DNA from: Streptomyces sp. PH10-H1
GTDB lineage: Bacteria; Actinomycetota; Actinomycetes; Streptomycetales; Streptomycetaceae
Assembly (NCBI RefSeq): GCF_030063355.1
Contig: NZ_JASISZ010000007.1
Coordinates: 1-64,000, forward strand
Reading direction: 5' to 3'
Length of the DNA: 64,000 nt
In this document: positions 54,516 through 62,776 of the stretch, piece after piece
How the letters are laid out: each line of letters begins with the position of its first letter
Position numbering within the stretch: position 1 is the stretch's first letter
Notes under the pieces: model-generated
Told to the model about the DNA's origin: nothing
The model's input: only the letters and a program-made list of their open reading frames with translations
Databases searched by the model: none
Program-made: the position numbers and the translations under genes

Positions 54516-55901
54516 TCAGTGGCGCAGCTTGCGCCAGGGAGTGAAGGTGAAGACGGCGCCGCCGATGAGGAGGACGGTGCCCGCGACGAGGCCGAGGGCC
54601 CGCAGGGAGCCGTCGTTCTCGGCGCCGGTGTTGGCGAGGCCGCCGGAGGTGGCCGAGTTGTTGTCGCCGGTGGTGCCGCCGGAGACGCCGCCGCTGCTGC
54701 CCTTCTCCTTGATGTCGAGGGTGAGCGAGGCGTCGACGGCCTTGGTCGGAGTGCAGGTGGCGACCGTGGTTCCGCCATCGGTGAGCTTGATGACGATGGC
54801 GCCGGGAGTGAGCGTCACCTTGCCGGTCTTACCCGGCGAATACGTGCCCTTCAGATCATCGAGGGTGACCGGGGAGTTCGCGGTGACCGCCTGGGTGTTG
54901 GGCGGGCCGGTGACGGCGACCGTGCCGGAGTCGGCGCCGCCGACCTTGACGGCCATGCTCGGAGTGATGAAGCCCTTGGGGAAGGGCGCGGGGGAATTCA
55001 TGACGCTGCCGATGAACTTCACCGCGAGGTCGTAGCCCCCGCTGCTCTTGGTGGCGTCGATGGCGATCTTGGCGGTCGGCTTGCCGAACGTCCCGCAGTC
55101 GACGGGTACGGAGACCGTGGTGCCCTTGTGGACGGTGCCGTTGGGCTCACCGCTCCCTCCCGTCGTGCCGCCGGAGGTCGTGGTGCCGCCGGTCGTTCCT
55201 CCGGAGGCCGTCGTGCCGCCGGAGGTTGTACCGCCGGAGGCCGTGGTGCCGCCCGACGCGGTCGTGCCACCAGCGCTCGTCGTTCCGCCGGAGGTCGTCG
55301 TGCCACCGGACGTCGTCGTACCGCCCGTGCCGCCGCTGCCCGTCACCTTGATGGTTACCGCGACCGGGACGCCGGCGGTCGGCGCGCAGGCGGTGTCGGT
55401 CGACATGATGTAGTTGGCGTTGATGTTGTACGCGCCGGGCGACAGGGTGACGTCACCGGCGGCGGTCAGCTTGAGCTTGCCCTTCATGTCGGACAGCACC
55501 ATGGGGCTGTTCTTGGGGATCGGGGGGTTCGTCCGCGTGCCGGCGACGTCCAGCGACCCGGTCTGCGCGCCGCCGATCGTGACCTTGCCGGTGGGCAGGA
55601 CCGAGTTGGCGGGCAGATCGGCGACGCCGGGGTTCTCCGAGGCGGCCTGCACCATCTTCCATGTCACGTCGATGGTGTCGCCGACCTTGGCGGTCGCGGG
55701 CGCGGTGACGTCCGCCTTGGTGGTCCCGTTGATGTCGGGCAGGTTCGCGATCTTCGGCGGTATGCACTTGGTCGCGAATGAGGACACGGCGGCCTGCGCG
55801 GGTGCCGCGATCAGCAGCGCCGAGCCGCCGCCGAGCATGAGCGCGAGACTGACCGCGGTCGCGGTCCTGCTCCTCCGCGGTCGCGTTGGTCGATTCGTCA
55901 C
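54516..55901 (-). CDS. LANTG-anchored surface protein with Gly/Thr/Ser linker
   Basis: 461 residues from the GTG at 55901 (overlapping the upstream stop). A signal peptide (TAVSLALMLGGGSALLIAAPAQA) leads to a beta domain of about 165 residues (FATKCIPPKIANLPDING). A long GGTTTSGG-type linker (55160-55340) follows, then a second beta domain (KVGGADSGTVAVTGPPN). The C-terminus is a wall-sorting signal: LANTG, about 27 mostly hydrophobic residues, and RKLRH. Streptomyces class E sortases recognise LAxTG, so wall anchoring is likely. Both domains have relatives in this locus. Confidence 0.85.
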   Translation of the reverse strand: MTNRPTRPRRSRTATAVSLALMLGGGSALLIAAPAQAAVSSFATKCIPPKIANLPDINGTTKADVTAPATAKVGDTIDVTWKMVQAASENPGVADLPANSVLPTGKVTIGGAQTGSLDVAGTRTNPPIPKNSPMVLSDMKGKLKLTAAGDVTLSPGAYNINANYIMSTDTACAPTAGVPVAVTIKVTGSGGTGGTTTSGGTTTSGGTTSAGGTTASGGTTASGGTTSGGTTASGGTTGGTTTSGGTTGGSGEPNGTVHKGTTVSVPVDCGTFGKPTAKIAIDATKSSGGYDLAVKFIGSVMNSPAPFPKGFITPSMAVKVGGADSGTVAVTGPPNTQAVTANSPVTLDDLKGTYSPGKTGKVTLTPGAIVIKLTDGGTTVATCTPTKAVDASLTLDIKEKGSSGGVSGGTTGDNNSATSGGLANTGAENDGSLRALGLVAGTVLLIGGAVFTFTPWRKLRH

Positions 55902-57121
55902 GTGCTTCCCTTCGAAGGTGGACGTTCGGTACTCGGTGCGGATGCCGGTGGGGGTGCGGGAGTCGGTGGGGGTGCGGGAGTCGGTGCGGATGCGGGAGTC
56001 GGTGCGGATGCCGGTGTGGCAACCGGTGGGGATGCCGGTGCGGCCGGCAGGGTGCCCTGGCTGAACCAGGGCAGGGCCCCCGTGTCGTCCGCCGGACGGG
56101 AGTCCGGCGGGTGCGCGCCGTTGGGCGACGGCTTCGGGGGCGGCGACCGCCGTGGCGCGGGCAGGTGGAACAGCGCGGCGGGCCGACAAGGGGCCTTGCG
56201 GCGACGGCCGGAGGCATAGATCGTGCCGGGCAGCCGCGGGCGCGCCTTGTCGACCACGGCCATGCCGATACGGAAGACCGCGGCCGGGACGACCACGCAC
56301 AGCAGGATCCAGAAGAGGGTGATGCCCCACGGCCGGCCGACGTCCCACGGTTCGGTGACGAGCACCTTGCCGCCGTACTTGAGCTGGACCTTGTAGTCGC
56401 CGTGCGCACCGGAGGCCAGCTCGACGGGCAGCTTGATCTGCTGCTTCATGCCCGGCGCCACACTGCCGCGCCACTGCTGCTCCTCCCACTGCGGCGCGAA
56501 GACCCCGTGCGAGACACCGACCTGGAACACCGGGTCCTTGGTCGGCGCCGAGCCGAGATTGCCGACGGTGAAGACGAGTTGGCGCTGCGGCGGTGAGCCG
56601 AACCAGTTGAGCAGACCGCTGCTCCCCTCAAGCCTGGCCGTGAGCACCGCGAGCCGCCCGCCGCCGGCCGGCTGCGGCCGATCGGCGACCGGGTGTCCGG
56701 TGACGACGAAGGGCGCGTCGACGGAGACGGAGTCGCCCATCACCGTCGCGACATGCACCACGCAGGGGCAGGGCTTGGGCGGTGCGGCGGCCAATAGCTT
56801 CTGGGTGAAGCCGCCCTTGGCGTCGGTGGTGACCGCCCGGCCGGACTCGTTGGAGCAGGAGTTGGTGCCGCCGATCGCGTTCTGGCCGCAGACCAGCAGG
56901 GTGAGCAGCGTGGCCGGCTTCCAGCCCCGCCCGGTGACGGTGATCTCCGCGCCGGGCTTGGCCTGTTGCGGGGAGAGCGCCACCGCGGGTTTCTGATCCG
57001 CCGATGGTGTCAGGACCGTCGCGCGCGCGGGCTGCGCGGTGAGCGCGGACAGTACGAGCAGCCCCGCGGCGAGCACGGCGGCCGCCAGCGCCCGGAGTCG
57101 TTCCCTGTGCATCGTGCTCAC
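55898..57121 (-). CDS. Membrane-anchored surface protein with neocarzinostatin-like domain
   Basis: 407 residues from the GTG at 57121, which overlaps the stop of the DUF916 gene. A signal peptide (LRALAAAVLAAGLLVLSAL) is followed by VALSPQQAKPGAEITVTGRGW and a Cys-rich Ig-like fold resembling the neocarzinostatin apoprotein family (CGQNAIGGTNSCSNES). A second beta domain precedes a membrane helix (about 275-297) and a Pro/Ala/Thr-rich cytoplasmic tail of about 100 residues. It may be an envelope scaffold. The neocarzinostatin resemblance is by eye. Confidence 0.78.
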   Translation of the reverse strand: MSTMHRERLRALAAAVLAAGLLVLSALTAQPARATVLTPSADQKPAVALSPQQAKPGAEITVTGRGWKPATLLTLLVCGQNAIGGTNSCSNESGRAVTTDAKGGFTQKLLAAAPPKPCPCVVHVATVMGDSVSVDAPFVVTGHPVADRPQPAGGGRLAVLTARLEGSSGLLNWFGSPPQRQLVFTVGNLGSAPTKDPVFQVGVSHGVFAPQWEEQQWRGSVAPGMKQQIKLPVELASGAHGDYKVQLKYGGKVLVTEPWDVGRPWGITLFWILLCVVVPAAVFRIGMAVVDKARPRLPGTIYASGRRRKAPCRPAALFHLPAPRRSPPPKPSPNGAHPPDSRPADDTGALPWFSQGTLPAAPASPPVATPASAPTPASAPTPAPPPTPAPPPASAPSTERPPSKGST

Positions 57122-58200
57122 GCCTGTCCGCCCCTGCTTCCCACGCTTGTCACGCTTGTCACGCCGGCCGTTGTCTCCTCCGCTGCGCCCTCCGGAGCTT
57201 CCTCCGGTGACCGCGGCGGACGGTTCCTGCGGCGCCGGACGGTGAACCAGGCGGACAGGAGCGCGAGTCCGGCGAGCAGCACTCCGACGGCGAGCCACGG
57301 GACGGCGTAGAACGAGGCGCTGCCGGTCTCGTTCAGCTCGCCCCGGTCGGTGGTGACGGTCAGTTTCACGCTCACCCGGTCGAACTGCGGCGCCCCGGCC
57401 CATTTCTCGGTCAGTTCGACCTGCTGGCCGGGCAGCAGCTCCAGCGGCAGTCCCTTGGCCTGGCGGTCCAGCAGGGTGCTGCCGAACAGCCCGGTGGCCT
57501 TGAGCCGCAGGCGCGGCAGCAGGGAGACGTTGCCGCGGTTGACGAGGGTGTAGTGGATGGTGGCGTTGCTCGCGCCGGTGCCGGGCAGCCAGGGCTGGCC
57601 GTGGTCGATACGGACGTTCTCGACGGACAGCGCGGGGAGGCTGGGCCCGCTCACCCGGAGGTAGATCCGGGCCCCGACGGCCCGCCGTACGCCGACCGCG
57701 ACGTTGCCCTTGCTCTTGTCGGTCTCGGTGTTGAGGGCGACGATCGCGCCGGGATGGTCCCCGGGGGCGGCGGTGTCGGGGACGGTGAGGGTGAACGGGA
57801 TGTCGGCGCGGGTCCTGGGCGGCACGGTGAGACTGCCCTGTGCGAGCTTCACCCAGGTGCCGATGTCCTTGTTGGTCTCCTCGGGACCGCGGACGGCGAA
57901 GCCGCCGTCGCGCGGGGTGTTGTAGGCGTCGGCGCCGTAGATCTTGAAGGTCATGGGCGCGTCGGAGAGGTTGGAGACCGAGACCTTGTCCTTCACGGTG
58001 GTCCCCGGGCCCGCCTCCAGGGTGAAGAACTGACGTTCCTGGCTGGTGCTCGTCCTGTCCTTCGCCCCGCCCGCGGGGGCGGGGAAGACCGACCAGCGCC
58101 CGTTGTCCGCGGCGCCGGCCGGTCCTGCCGCGGGACCGAGGCCGATGCCGAGCAGCGCGGCGACCGTCAGCAGCACTGCGTACGCCTTGGCCCTCGACAT
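57118..58200 (-). CDS. DUF916-type WxL peptidoglycan-domain protein
   Basis: 360 residues from the ATG at 58200, with GAGGGAG about 9 nt upstream. Signal peptide, then a domain with FTLEAGPGTTVKDKVSVSNL and ADIPFTLTVPDTAAPGDHPG, features of the DUF916/WxL-interacting peptidoglycan-binding domain. A second Ig-like domain, a membrane helix (about 300-322) and a charged cytoplasmic tail follow. In Firmicutes these partners bind WxL proteins on the wall; the gene immediately upstream encodes a WxL-like protein, supporting the same pairing here. Confidence 0.85.
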   Translation of the reverse strand: MSRAKAYAVLLTVAALLGIGLGPAAGPAGAADNGRWSVFPAPAGGAKDRTSTSQERQFFTLEAGPGTTVKDKVSVSNLSDAPMTFKIYGADAYNTPRDGGFAVRGPEETNKDIGTWVKLAQGSLTVPPRTRADIPFTLTVPDTAAPGDHPGAIVALNTETDKSKGNVAVGVRRAVGARIYLRVSGPSLPALSVENVRIDHGQPWLPGTGASNATIHYTLVNRGNVSLLPRLRLKATGLFGSTLLDRQAKGLPLELLPGQQVELTEKWAGAPQFDRVSVKLTVTTDRGELNETGSASFYAVPWLAVGVLLAGLALLSAWFTVRRRRNRPPRSPEEAPEGAAEETTAGVTSVTSVGSRGGQA

Positions 58201-58239
58201 GTCTGGCATCTCCCTCGGTCCGAGTCAACTGACTGTGCG

Positions 58240-59574
58240 TCAGGTGAGAGTCAGGGTCAAGACTCCGGAATAGGTTCCTGGAGCGGAGTAGGCCGGCACG
58301 TTCAGCGACAGACCCGCGCCGGCGGTGAACTCGCCTCCGGTCACGGTGCCGTTGGGCGTAGTGGCCAGCGTGGCGCCCGTCGTACCCACGGCGCCGGGCG
58401 AACCGGCGGCACAGGCACTGAGGCTGCCGGCCTTGGCGGTGCAGGACGGCGTCCAGCTGAGCTTGTCGGCGCCGATGACGGCACCCGCCGGACCCTTGAA
58501 GTCGGTGACCGAGCCGGTCAGCGACCAGCCGGCGGCGGCGCCGCGGAAGTCCTTGACGGTGACTGTCTGCAGCGCGCCGGTCGAGGGACCGCCCTGACCG
58601 AAGTTCACCGGGGTCATCGCCACGGTGTCACCGGCCTGGGTCATGGACAGCGTCCCCGGGATGACCGAAGCGTTGAGCTTCTGACTCCCCGGCGGGACCG
58701 GGGTGTTGTCGTTGACCTTGTACGCGATCGGGCCCGCGGCGGTGGCCGGGTCGTAGCTCACGCCCTCGAAGGCCACGATGCCGGTGGTCGCGAGGTCTTT
58801 GACCACGAGCGGGGCGGAGAAGCCGCCCTGCGCGTCAGCGGTAGCGGTGGTCACGTCGCCGGTGGGATGGGACCCGGCCAGCGCGAGGATCGTCACCTTG
58901 GCACCGGCGGTGAACTTGGTACCGGTGACGGCGACCGTGGCACCCGGGTCGCCCTGTGCGGAACCGAGCGCGAGAGTGCGCGGGTTCGGCTGGGTCGCCG
59001 GGCTCGCGGTGACGGTCTCGGAGACCGGCGCGGGCGGGTTGGTGACCGTGCAGACGGTGTCCAGCTCCAGGACGTAGCTGGTGTGGATCGTGTAGTCGCC
59101 GGGCGACAGGGTGATGGCCCCGGCCGCGGTGGCGGTGAAGCTCCCCGTCATGACCAGCGCCGGGAAGGAACCCTTGCCCGGGATGGGCGGGTTGCTCTTG
59201 GGGCCGGTCACGGCGACCGTCCCGGTCTGCGCTCCGGCCAGTACGACGACGGCCCGGGGGGTGACGACATCGGCGGGCAGCGCGATATCGGTCGGGTTGC
59301 TGGCGGCGGCCTTGGAGAGGGTGTAGGTGACCTTGACGGTGTCACCGACCTTCGGGCTCGCGTTGTCTACGGTGACGGACGCGGTGGACGTGCCGTCGAT
59401 GGGCGGAAGCCCGGCCACGGCCGGCGGTATGCAGTGCGTCGGAAAGTCCACCGGAGTACTCGCCTGGGCGGGTGCCGCGAGAACCGCGCCACCACCCACC
59501 ATGAGTGCGGCGGCCCCGAGCACCGCGGCCAGTCTCCGTCCCCGCGTAATGGATCTTCGCGCGTGAGCGATCAT
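58240..59574 (-). CDS. WxL-like secreted surface protein
   Basis: 444 residues from the ATG at 59574 (CAAGGGGACA upstream). After the signal peptide, residues of about 40-190 (FPTHCIPPAVAGLPPIDGTS) are related to the first domain of the LANTG protein. An Ig-like domain follows (about 195-280), then a C-terminal domain with GWSLTGSVTDFKG, the proximal W-x-L motif of WxL domains. It ends YSAPGTYSGVLTLTLT; the distal W-x-L is missing. There is no sortase motif or membrane anchor, as expected for a WxL protein held non-covalently. Confidence 0.78.
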   Translation of the reverse strand: MIAHARRSITRGRRLAAVLGAAALMVGGGAVLAAPAQASTPVDFPTHCIPPAVAGLPPIDGTSTASVTVDNASPKVGDTVKVTYTLSKAAASNPTDIALPADVVTPRAVVVLAGAQTGTVAVTGPKSNPPIPGKGSFPALVMTGSFTATAAGAITLSPGDYTIHTSYVLELDTVCTVTNPPAPVSETVTASPATQPNPRTLALGSAQGDPGATVAVTGTKFTAGAKVTILALAGSHPTGDVTTATADAQGGFSAPLVVKDLATTGIVAFEGVSYDPATAAGPIAYKVNDNTPVPPGSQKLNASVIPGTLSMTQAGDTVAMTPVNFGQGGPSTGALQTVTVKDFRGAAAGWSLTGSVTDFKGPAGAVIGADKLSWTPSCTAKAGSLSACAAGSPGAVGTTGATLATTPNGTVTGGEFTAGAGLSLNVPAYSAPGTYSGVLTLTLT

Positions 59575-59706
59575 CTTGTCCCCTTGATCACAGTCCGGGC
59601 GCAGCGTCCCTGTTCCCCTGCGCTGACGCTGGTCATTGAGACCGGGTGGCCGAAAGAAGTCAATGGCGGTGGCCGACCAGATTTGACTACCCGTCAGAAA
59701 CGTGTC

Positions 59707-59770
59707 CGAGCAGGTCAGCGCGGATATGGCGGCGGACACGCCAGCGGACACGCGAGCGGACATGCCGGGC
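59707..59770. repeat. Short imperfect repeats between the WxL-like and LPQTG genes
   Basis: About four copies of a 10-12-nt unit of the form gcggacacgc occur in the 235-bp gap. Otherwise the gap shows no coding sequence. Confidence 0.55.
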
Positions 59771-59809
59771 CGTGGCACCGGCTCGAAGGGTCGGTGCCAC
59801 GGGTCCGGA

Positions 59810-60508
59810 TCAGTGGGTTCGGGCAGCCCTGCGGGTGAGCCAGAGCGCGCCGGCGACACCGGCCAGCAGCACCGTGCCGCCGAAGGTGCCCAGCGCGACG
59901 GCGCTGTCGGCCGGACCGGTCTGCGGCAGCGTGGAGTCGTTGCCGGGCGGGGTGGTGGCGCTGCCGCCGCCCGCCGCCTTGACGTCCATCGACAGCGAGG
60001 GCTTGGGACTGTTCGTCGCGTTGCAGGTCGTGACGGTGCCGAGCGCCTTGATGATGAGCACCCCGGCCGTGAAGGTGACCTTCCCGGACTTCTTGGGCGT
60101 GTAGGTACCCGTCAGGTCATTGATCTTGATGGGAGTGTTGGCGGGGATCGCCGCGCCGTTCGGGGCCCCGGCCACCGACACCGAGCCCGAGTCCGCACCG
60201 CCGAGGATGATCGTCGCGCTCGGGTTCATCGCGCCCTTGCCCAGCTCGATCGGGCTGGACGAGACACCCTTCTGGAAGGACATCGTGATTGTGTAGCCGG
60301 ATCCGGAGGCGACGCTGGTGATGTCGATGGGCGACACCGCGTCCTTCTTCCCGATCGGCGACTGACAGCTGTAGGCGACATCCACCGTTTCGGCGTGTGC
60401 GGCCGGGGCGACCAGCAGCGCCGCACCCGCCGCGGTCGCCGTCGCGAGGAGCAGCACTCCACCCCGGGCGGCCGTTCTGCTGAGGACGCTGTTCATGACG
60501 TGTTTCAT
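59810..60508 (-). CDS. LPQTG-anchored surface protein
   Basis: 232 residues from the ATG at 60508 (MKHVMNSVLSRTAARGG) with a signal peptide. One beta domain (about 40-185; IILGGADSGSVSVAGAPNGA) is clearly homologous to the second domain of the LANTG protein, sharing GGADSG, a GTY-P-K-GKVT stretch and a VTTC-type strand. The C-terminus is a sorting signal, LPQTG, followed by about 20 hydrophobic residues and RRAARTH. It is the most upstream gene of the surface locus. Confidence 0.82.
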   Translation of the reverse strand: MKHVMNSVLSRTAARGGVLLLATATAAGAALLVAPAAHAETVDVAYSCQSPIGKKDAVSPIDITSVASGSGYTITMSFQKGVSSSPIELGKGAMNPSATIILGGADSGSVSVAGAPNGAAIPANTPIKINDLTGTYTPKKSGKVTFTAGVLIIKALGTVTTCNATNSPKPSLSMDVKAAGGGSATTPPGNDSTLPQTGPADSAVALGTFGGTVLLAGVAGALWLTRRAARTH

Positions 60509-60624
60509 CGGCTCTTCTCCCTTCCGCCACAAGTTACTGACGGCACATCAGATTCGGCGGCCGACAGTACGCCCGTGATCTTGGAGAGGGAAGAGCAATT
60601 GACGAGGAGGAAATCCGCCGGAAA

Positions 60625-61104
60625 TCAGGCGGGAGCCGCCAGTTCGGCCCACACGGTTTTCCCGGGCCGCTCAGCGTGCCGTGCGACACCCCAGTCCGTG
60701 CACAGCCGCTGCACGATGAATATGCCGTGCCCGCCGGGCCGGCCCGCACGGTGCGGAACACGCGGCGCCGGCTCCCCGGCCCCACTGTCGGCCACCTCCA
60801 GCCGCAGCACCTTGGGGCCGCGGACCAGCCGCAGCTCATCGGGGCCGTCCGCGTGCAGACAGGCATTGGTGACCAGCTCGGAGACGACCAGCAGGACGTC
60901 CTCGGCCGCCGCCCGGCGTTCCGGCGAGGAGGCCGGCAGCCAGCCCCAGGCCTGGAGCGCCTCACGAGTGAAGTCGCGGGCGCGCGGAACGATGGCACTC
61001 TCACCCAGCAACGGCAGGATCCGCGTGGAACCGGTCCCGGGCACGACAATGTCGCCCGGGTCCGATTCGCGGTCATCCGCCGCGTGGGGCCGAGTGGTGC
61101 TCAT
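60625..61104 (-). CDS. Anti-sigma factor, RsbW/SpoIIAB-like serine kinase
   Basis: 159 residues. A GHKL ATPase domain: N-box DVLLVVSELVTNACLHADG, then LEVADSGAGEP and GGHGIFIVQRLCTDWG. RsbW-type proteins bind a SigB-group sigma factor and phosphorylate the STAS antagonist. The STAS gene lies about 120 bp upstream in the same direction and a SigB-group sigma gene is divergent, making a complete partner-switching set. The set resembles the S. coelicolor SigI/PrsI/ArsI group from memory. Confidence 0.88.
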   Translation of the reverse strand: MSTTRPHAADDRESDPGDIVVPGTGSTRILPLLGESAIVPRARDFTREALQAWGWLPASSPERRAAAEDVLLVVSELVTNACLHADGPDELRLVRGPKVLRLEVADSGAGEPAPRVPHRAGRPGGHGIFIVQRLCTDWGVARHAERPGKTVWAELAAPA

Positions 61105-61227
61105 CAGCGCCTCACCTCACCGATGTCCGACAGTTTCAGGAGTCTCCTGCCCGGCGAAATCCCGAGGACACCTCGGGAGCTCTACGAAACAGGGTGGAGT
61201 GGGAGTCCGCCATCGGCGACGCTTCCG

Positions 61228-61596
61228 TCACTCCTGCAATGCCTCGTCCAGCGTGGCGTGGACGGTGAACACGGCTTCGGCACCCGTGATCTCGAACACA
61301 CGAGCGACAACCGGCAGCATACCCGTCAGATGCACCCCGCCACCGGCCGCCTCGGCCTTCAGCCGGGCACCGAGCAGCACGTTCAGCCCGGTGGAGTCAC
61401 AGAATTCCAGCTGGGAGCAGTCCACCACGAGCTTTGTGCAGCCCGCGGTCACACACGCCTCGAGCGGCTCGCTGAGCAGCTCGGCGGTGTGATGGTCCAG
61501 CTCGCCCGCAGGCGTGACAACGGCGCTCGTGCCGTGCAGTCGCACGTCCACCTGCAACCGGTCCCGGCCGGCCGTACCGACCATCCCGCGGTCCAT
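61228..61596 (-). CDS. STAS-domain anti-sigma factor antagonist
   Basis: 122 residues of the RsbV/SpoIIAA type. The phosphorylatable Ser is in LEFCDSTGLNVLLGA (about residue 68); the rest is a single STAS fold (VTPAGELDHHTAELL, FEITGAEAVFTVHATLDEAL). Unphosphorylated it should bind the anti-sigma factor and free the sigma factor. It is immediately upstream of the anti-sigma gene and divergent from the sigma gene. Confidence 0.9.
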   Translation of the reverse strand: MDRGMVGTAGRDRLQVDVRLHGTSAVVTPAGELDHHTAELLSEPLEACVTAGCTKLVVDCSQLEFCDSTGLNVLLGARLKAEAAGGGVHLTGMLPVVARVFEITGAEAVFTVHATLDEALQE

Positions 61597-61735
61597 GTGC
61601 GCTCCTCCTGGAATCTTGGGTCATACGCACTCCGAACCCTACGCGCATCGCGAATCACGCGGAAGCTGCCCCACGGCTGCCCTGCAACTGCCCCGTCCGG
61701 GGCCCGTTATGTGCCCTTCGGGCAACCGCCGGGAA

Positions 61736-61763
61736 GTTGCGCTGTCAGCGTGAAAGGGGGTAG
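61736..61763 (+). promoter_or_regulatory. Possible SigB-type promoter of the sigma factor gene
   Basis: GTTG at 61736 and GGGTAG at 61758-61763 have the arrangement of Streptomyces SigB-group promoters (G-N-N-T then GGGTA after 14-16 nt), except that the -35 T is displaced by one position. Autoregulation would follow. A leader of about 95 nt precedes the ATG at 61868. Confidence 0.4.
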
Positions 61764-61867
61764 GGGTTGAACAACACCTATTCGCAAACGGCCGCCTCGG
61801 AGGCGCAGCACACCGTAGTAGAGGCACGGCACCGGCAGCCAGATGCCGTAACCGAGGGAGAAAGAGC

Positions 61868-62749
61868 ATGACACCCCGGCTCGACGCGACAACCGCGACG
61901 ACGACAAGTCCGTCTGTCGGCTCTGACCAACAGGAGCCGGAGGGGCTGCAGGGGCTCCCCGAGATACCGCCGTTCGAAACGGTGGGTCCGGTCGACGCAC
62001 GTGCCCTGTCCAAGACTCTGTTCCGGCGCCTCGACGCGCTGGACGAGGGCACGTACGAGTACTCGTACGTCCGCAACACCCTCGTGGAGCTCAATCTCGC
62101 CCTGGTGAAGTTCGCGGCCTCCCGGTTCCGCACCCGCAGCGAACCGATGGAGGACATCGTCCAGGTCGGCACGATCGGCCTGATCAAGGCGATCGACCGC
62201 TTCGAACTCAGCCGTGGCGTGGAATTCCCCACCTTCGCGATGCCCACGATCATCGGCGAGATCAAGCGCTTCTTCCGTGACACCAGCTGGTCGGTACGCG
62301 TTCCGCGCCGCCTGCAGGAGCTGCGGCTCGACCTGGCCAGGGCCGGCGACGAGCTCGCCCAGCAGCTGGACCGCTCACCGAACGTGGCCGAACTGGCCGA
62401 GCGGCTGCAGATCAGCCCGGACGAGGTCGTCGAGGGCATGGCCGCGAGCAACGCGTACACCGCGAGCTCGCTGGACGCCCAGCCCGACGAGGACGACTCC
62501 GAGGGGGCACTGACCGACCGCATCGGCTACGAGGACCACGACCTCGAGGGCATCGAGTACGTCGAGTCGCTGAAGCCGCTGATCGCCGAGCTCCCGCCGC
62601 GCGACCGCACGATCCTCTCGCTGCGCTTCGTCGGCAATCTCACCCAGTCGGAGATCGGCGAAGAGCTCGGCATCTCACAGATGCACGTCTCGCGGCTGCT
62701 CTCCCGGACGCTGGACCGCCTCCGGCGCGGGCTGCTCGTCGAGGACTGA
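61868..62749 (+). CDS. SigB/SigF-family RNA polymerase sigma factor
   Basis: 293 residues. A short variable N-terminus precedes region 2 (EPMEDIVQVGTIGLIKAIDRF, then FPTFAMPTIIGEIKRFFRDT), region 3 (SVRVPRRLQELRLDL) and region 4 (LPPRDRTILSLRFVGNLTQS, GISQMHVSRLLSRTLDRLR). This is the SigB/SigF group without region 1.1. It is probably held by the divergently encoded RsbW-like protein. In Streptomyces such factors govern osmotic or general stress and sporulation; the closest named factor (SigI-type) cannot be settled from sequence alone. Confidence 0.93.
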   Translation: MTPRLDATTATTTSPSVGSDQQEPEGLQGLPEIPPFETVGPVDARALSKTLFRRLDALDEGTYEYSYVRNTLVELNLALVKFAASRFRTRSEPMEDIVQVGTIGLIKAIDRFELSRGVEFPTFAMPTIIGEIKRFFRDTSWSVRVPRRLQELRLDLARAGDELAQQLDRSPNVAELAERLQISPDEVVEGMAASNAYTASSLDAQPDEDDSEGALTDRIGYEDHDLEGIEYVESLKPLIAELPPRDRTILSLRFVGNLTQSEIGEELGISQMHVSRLLSRTLDRLRRGLLVED

Positions 62750-62776
62750 TCGGCCCGCACGCCGCCGGGACCCCGG

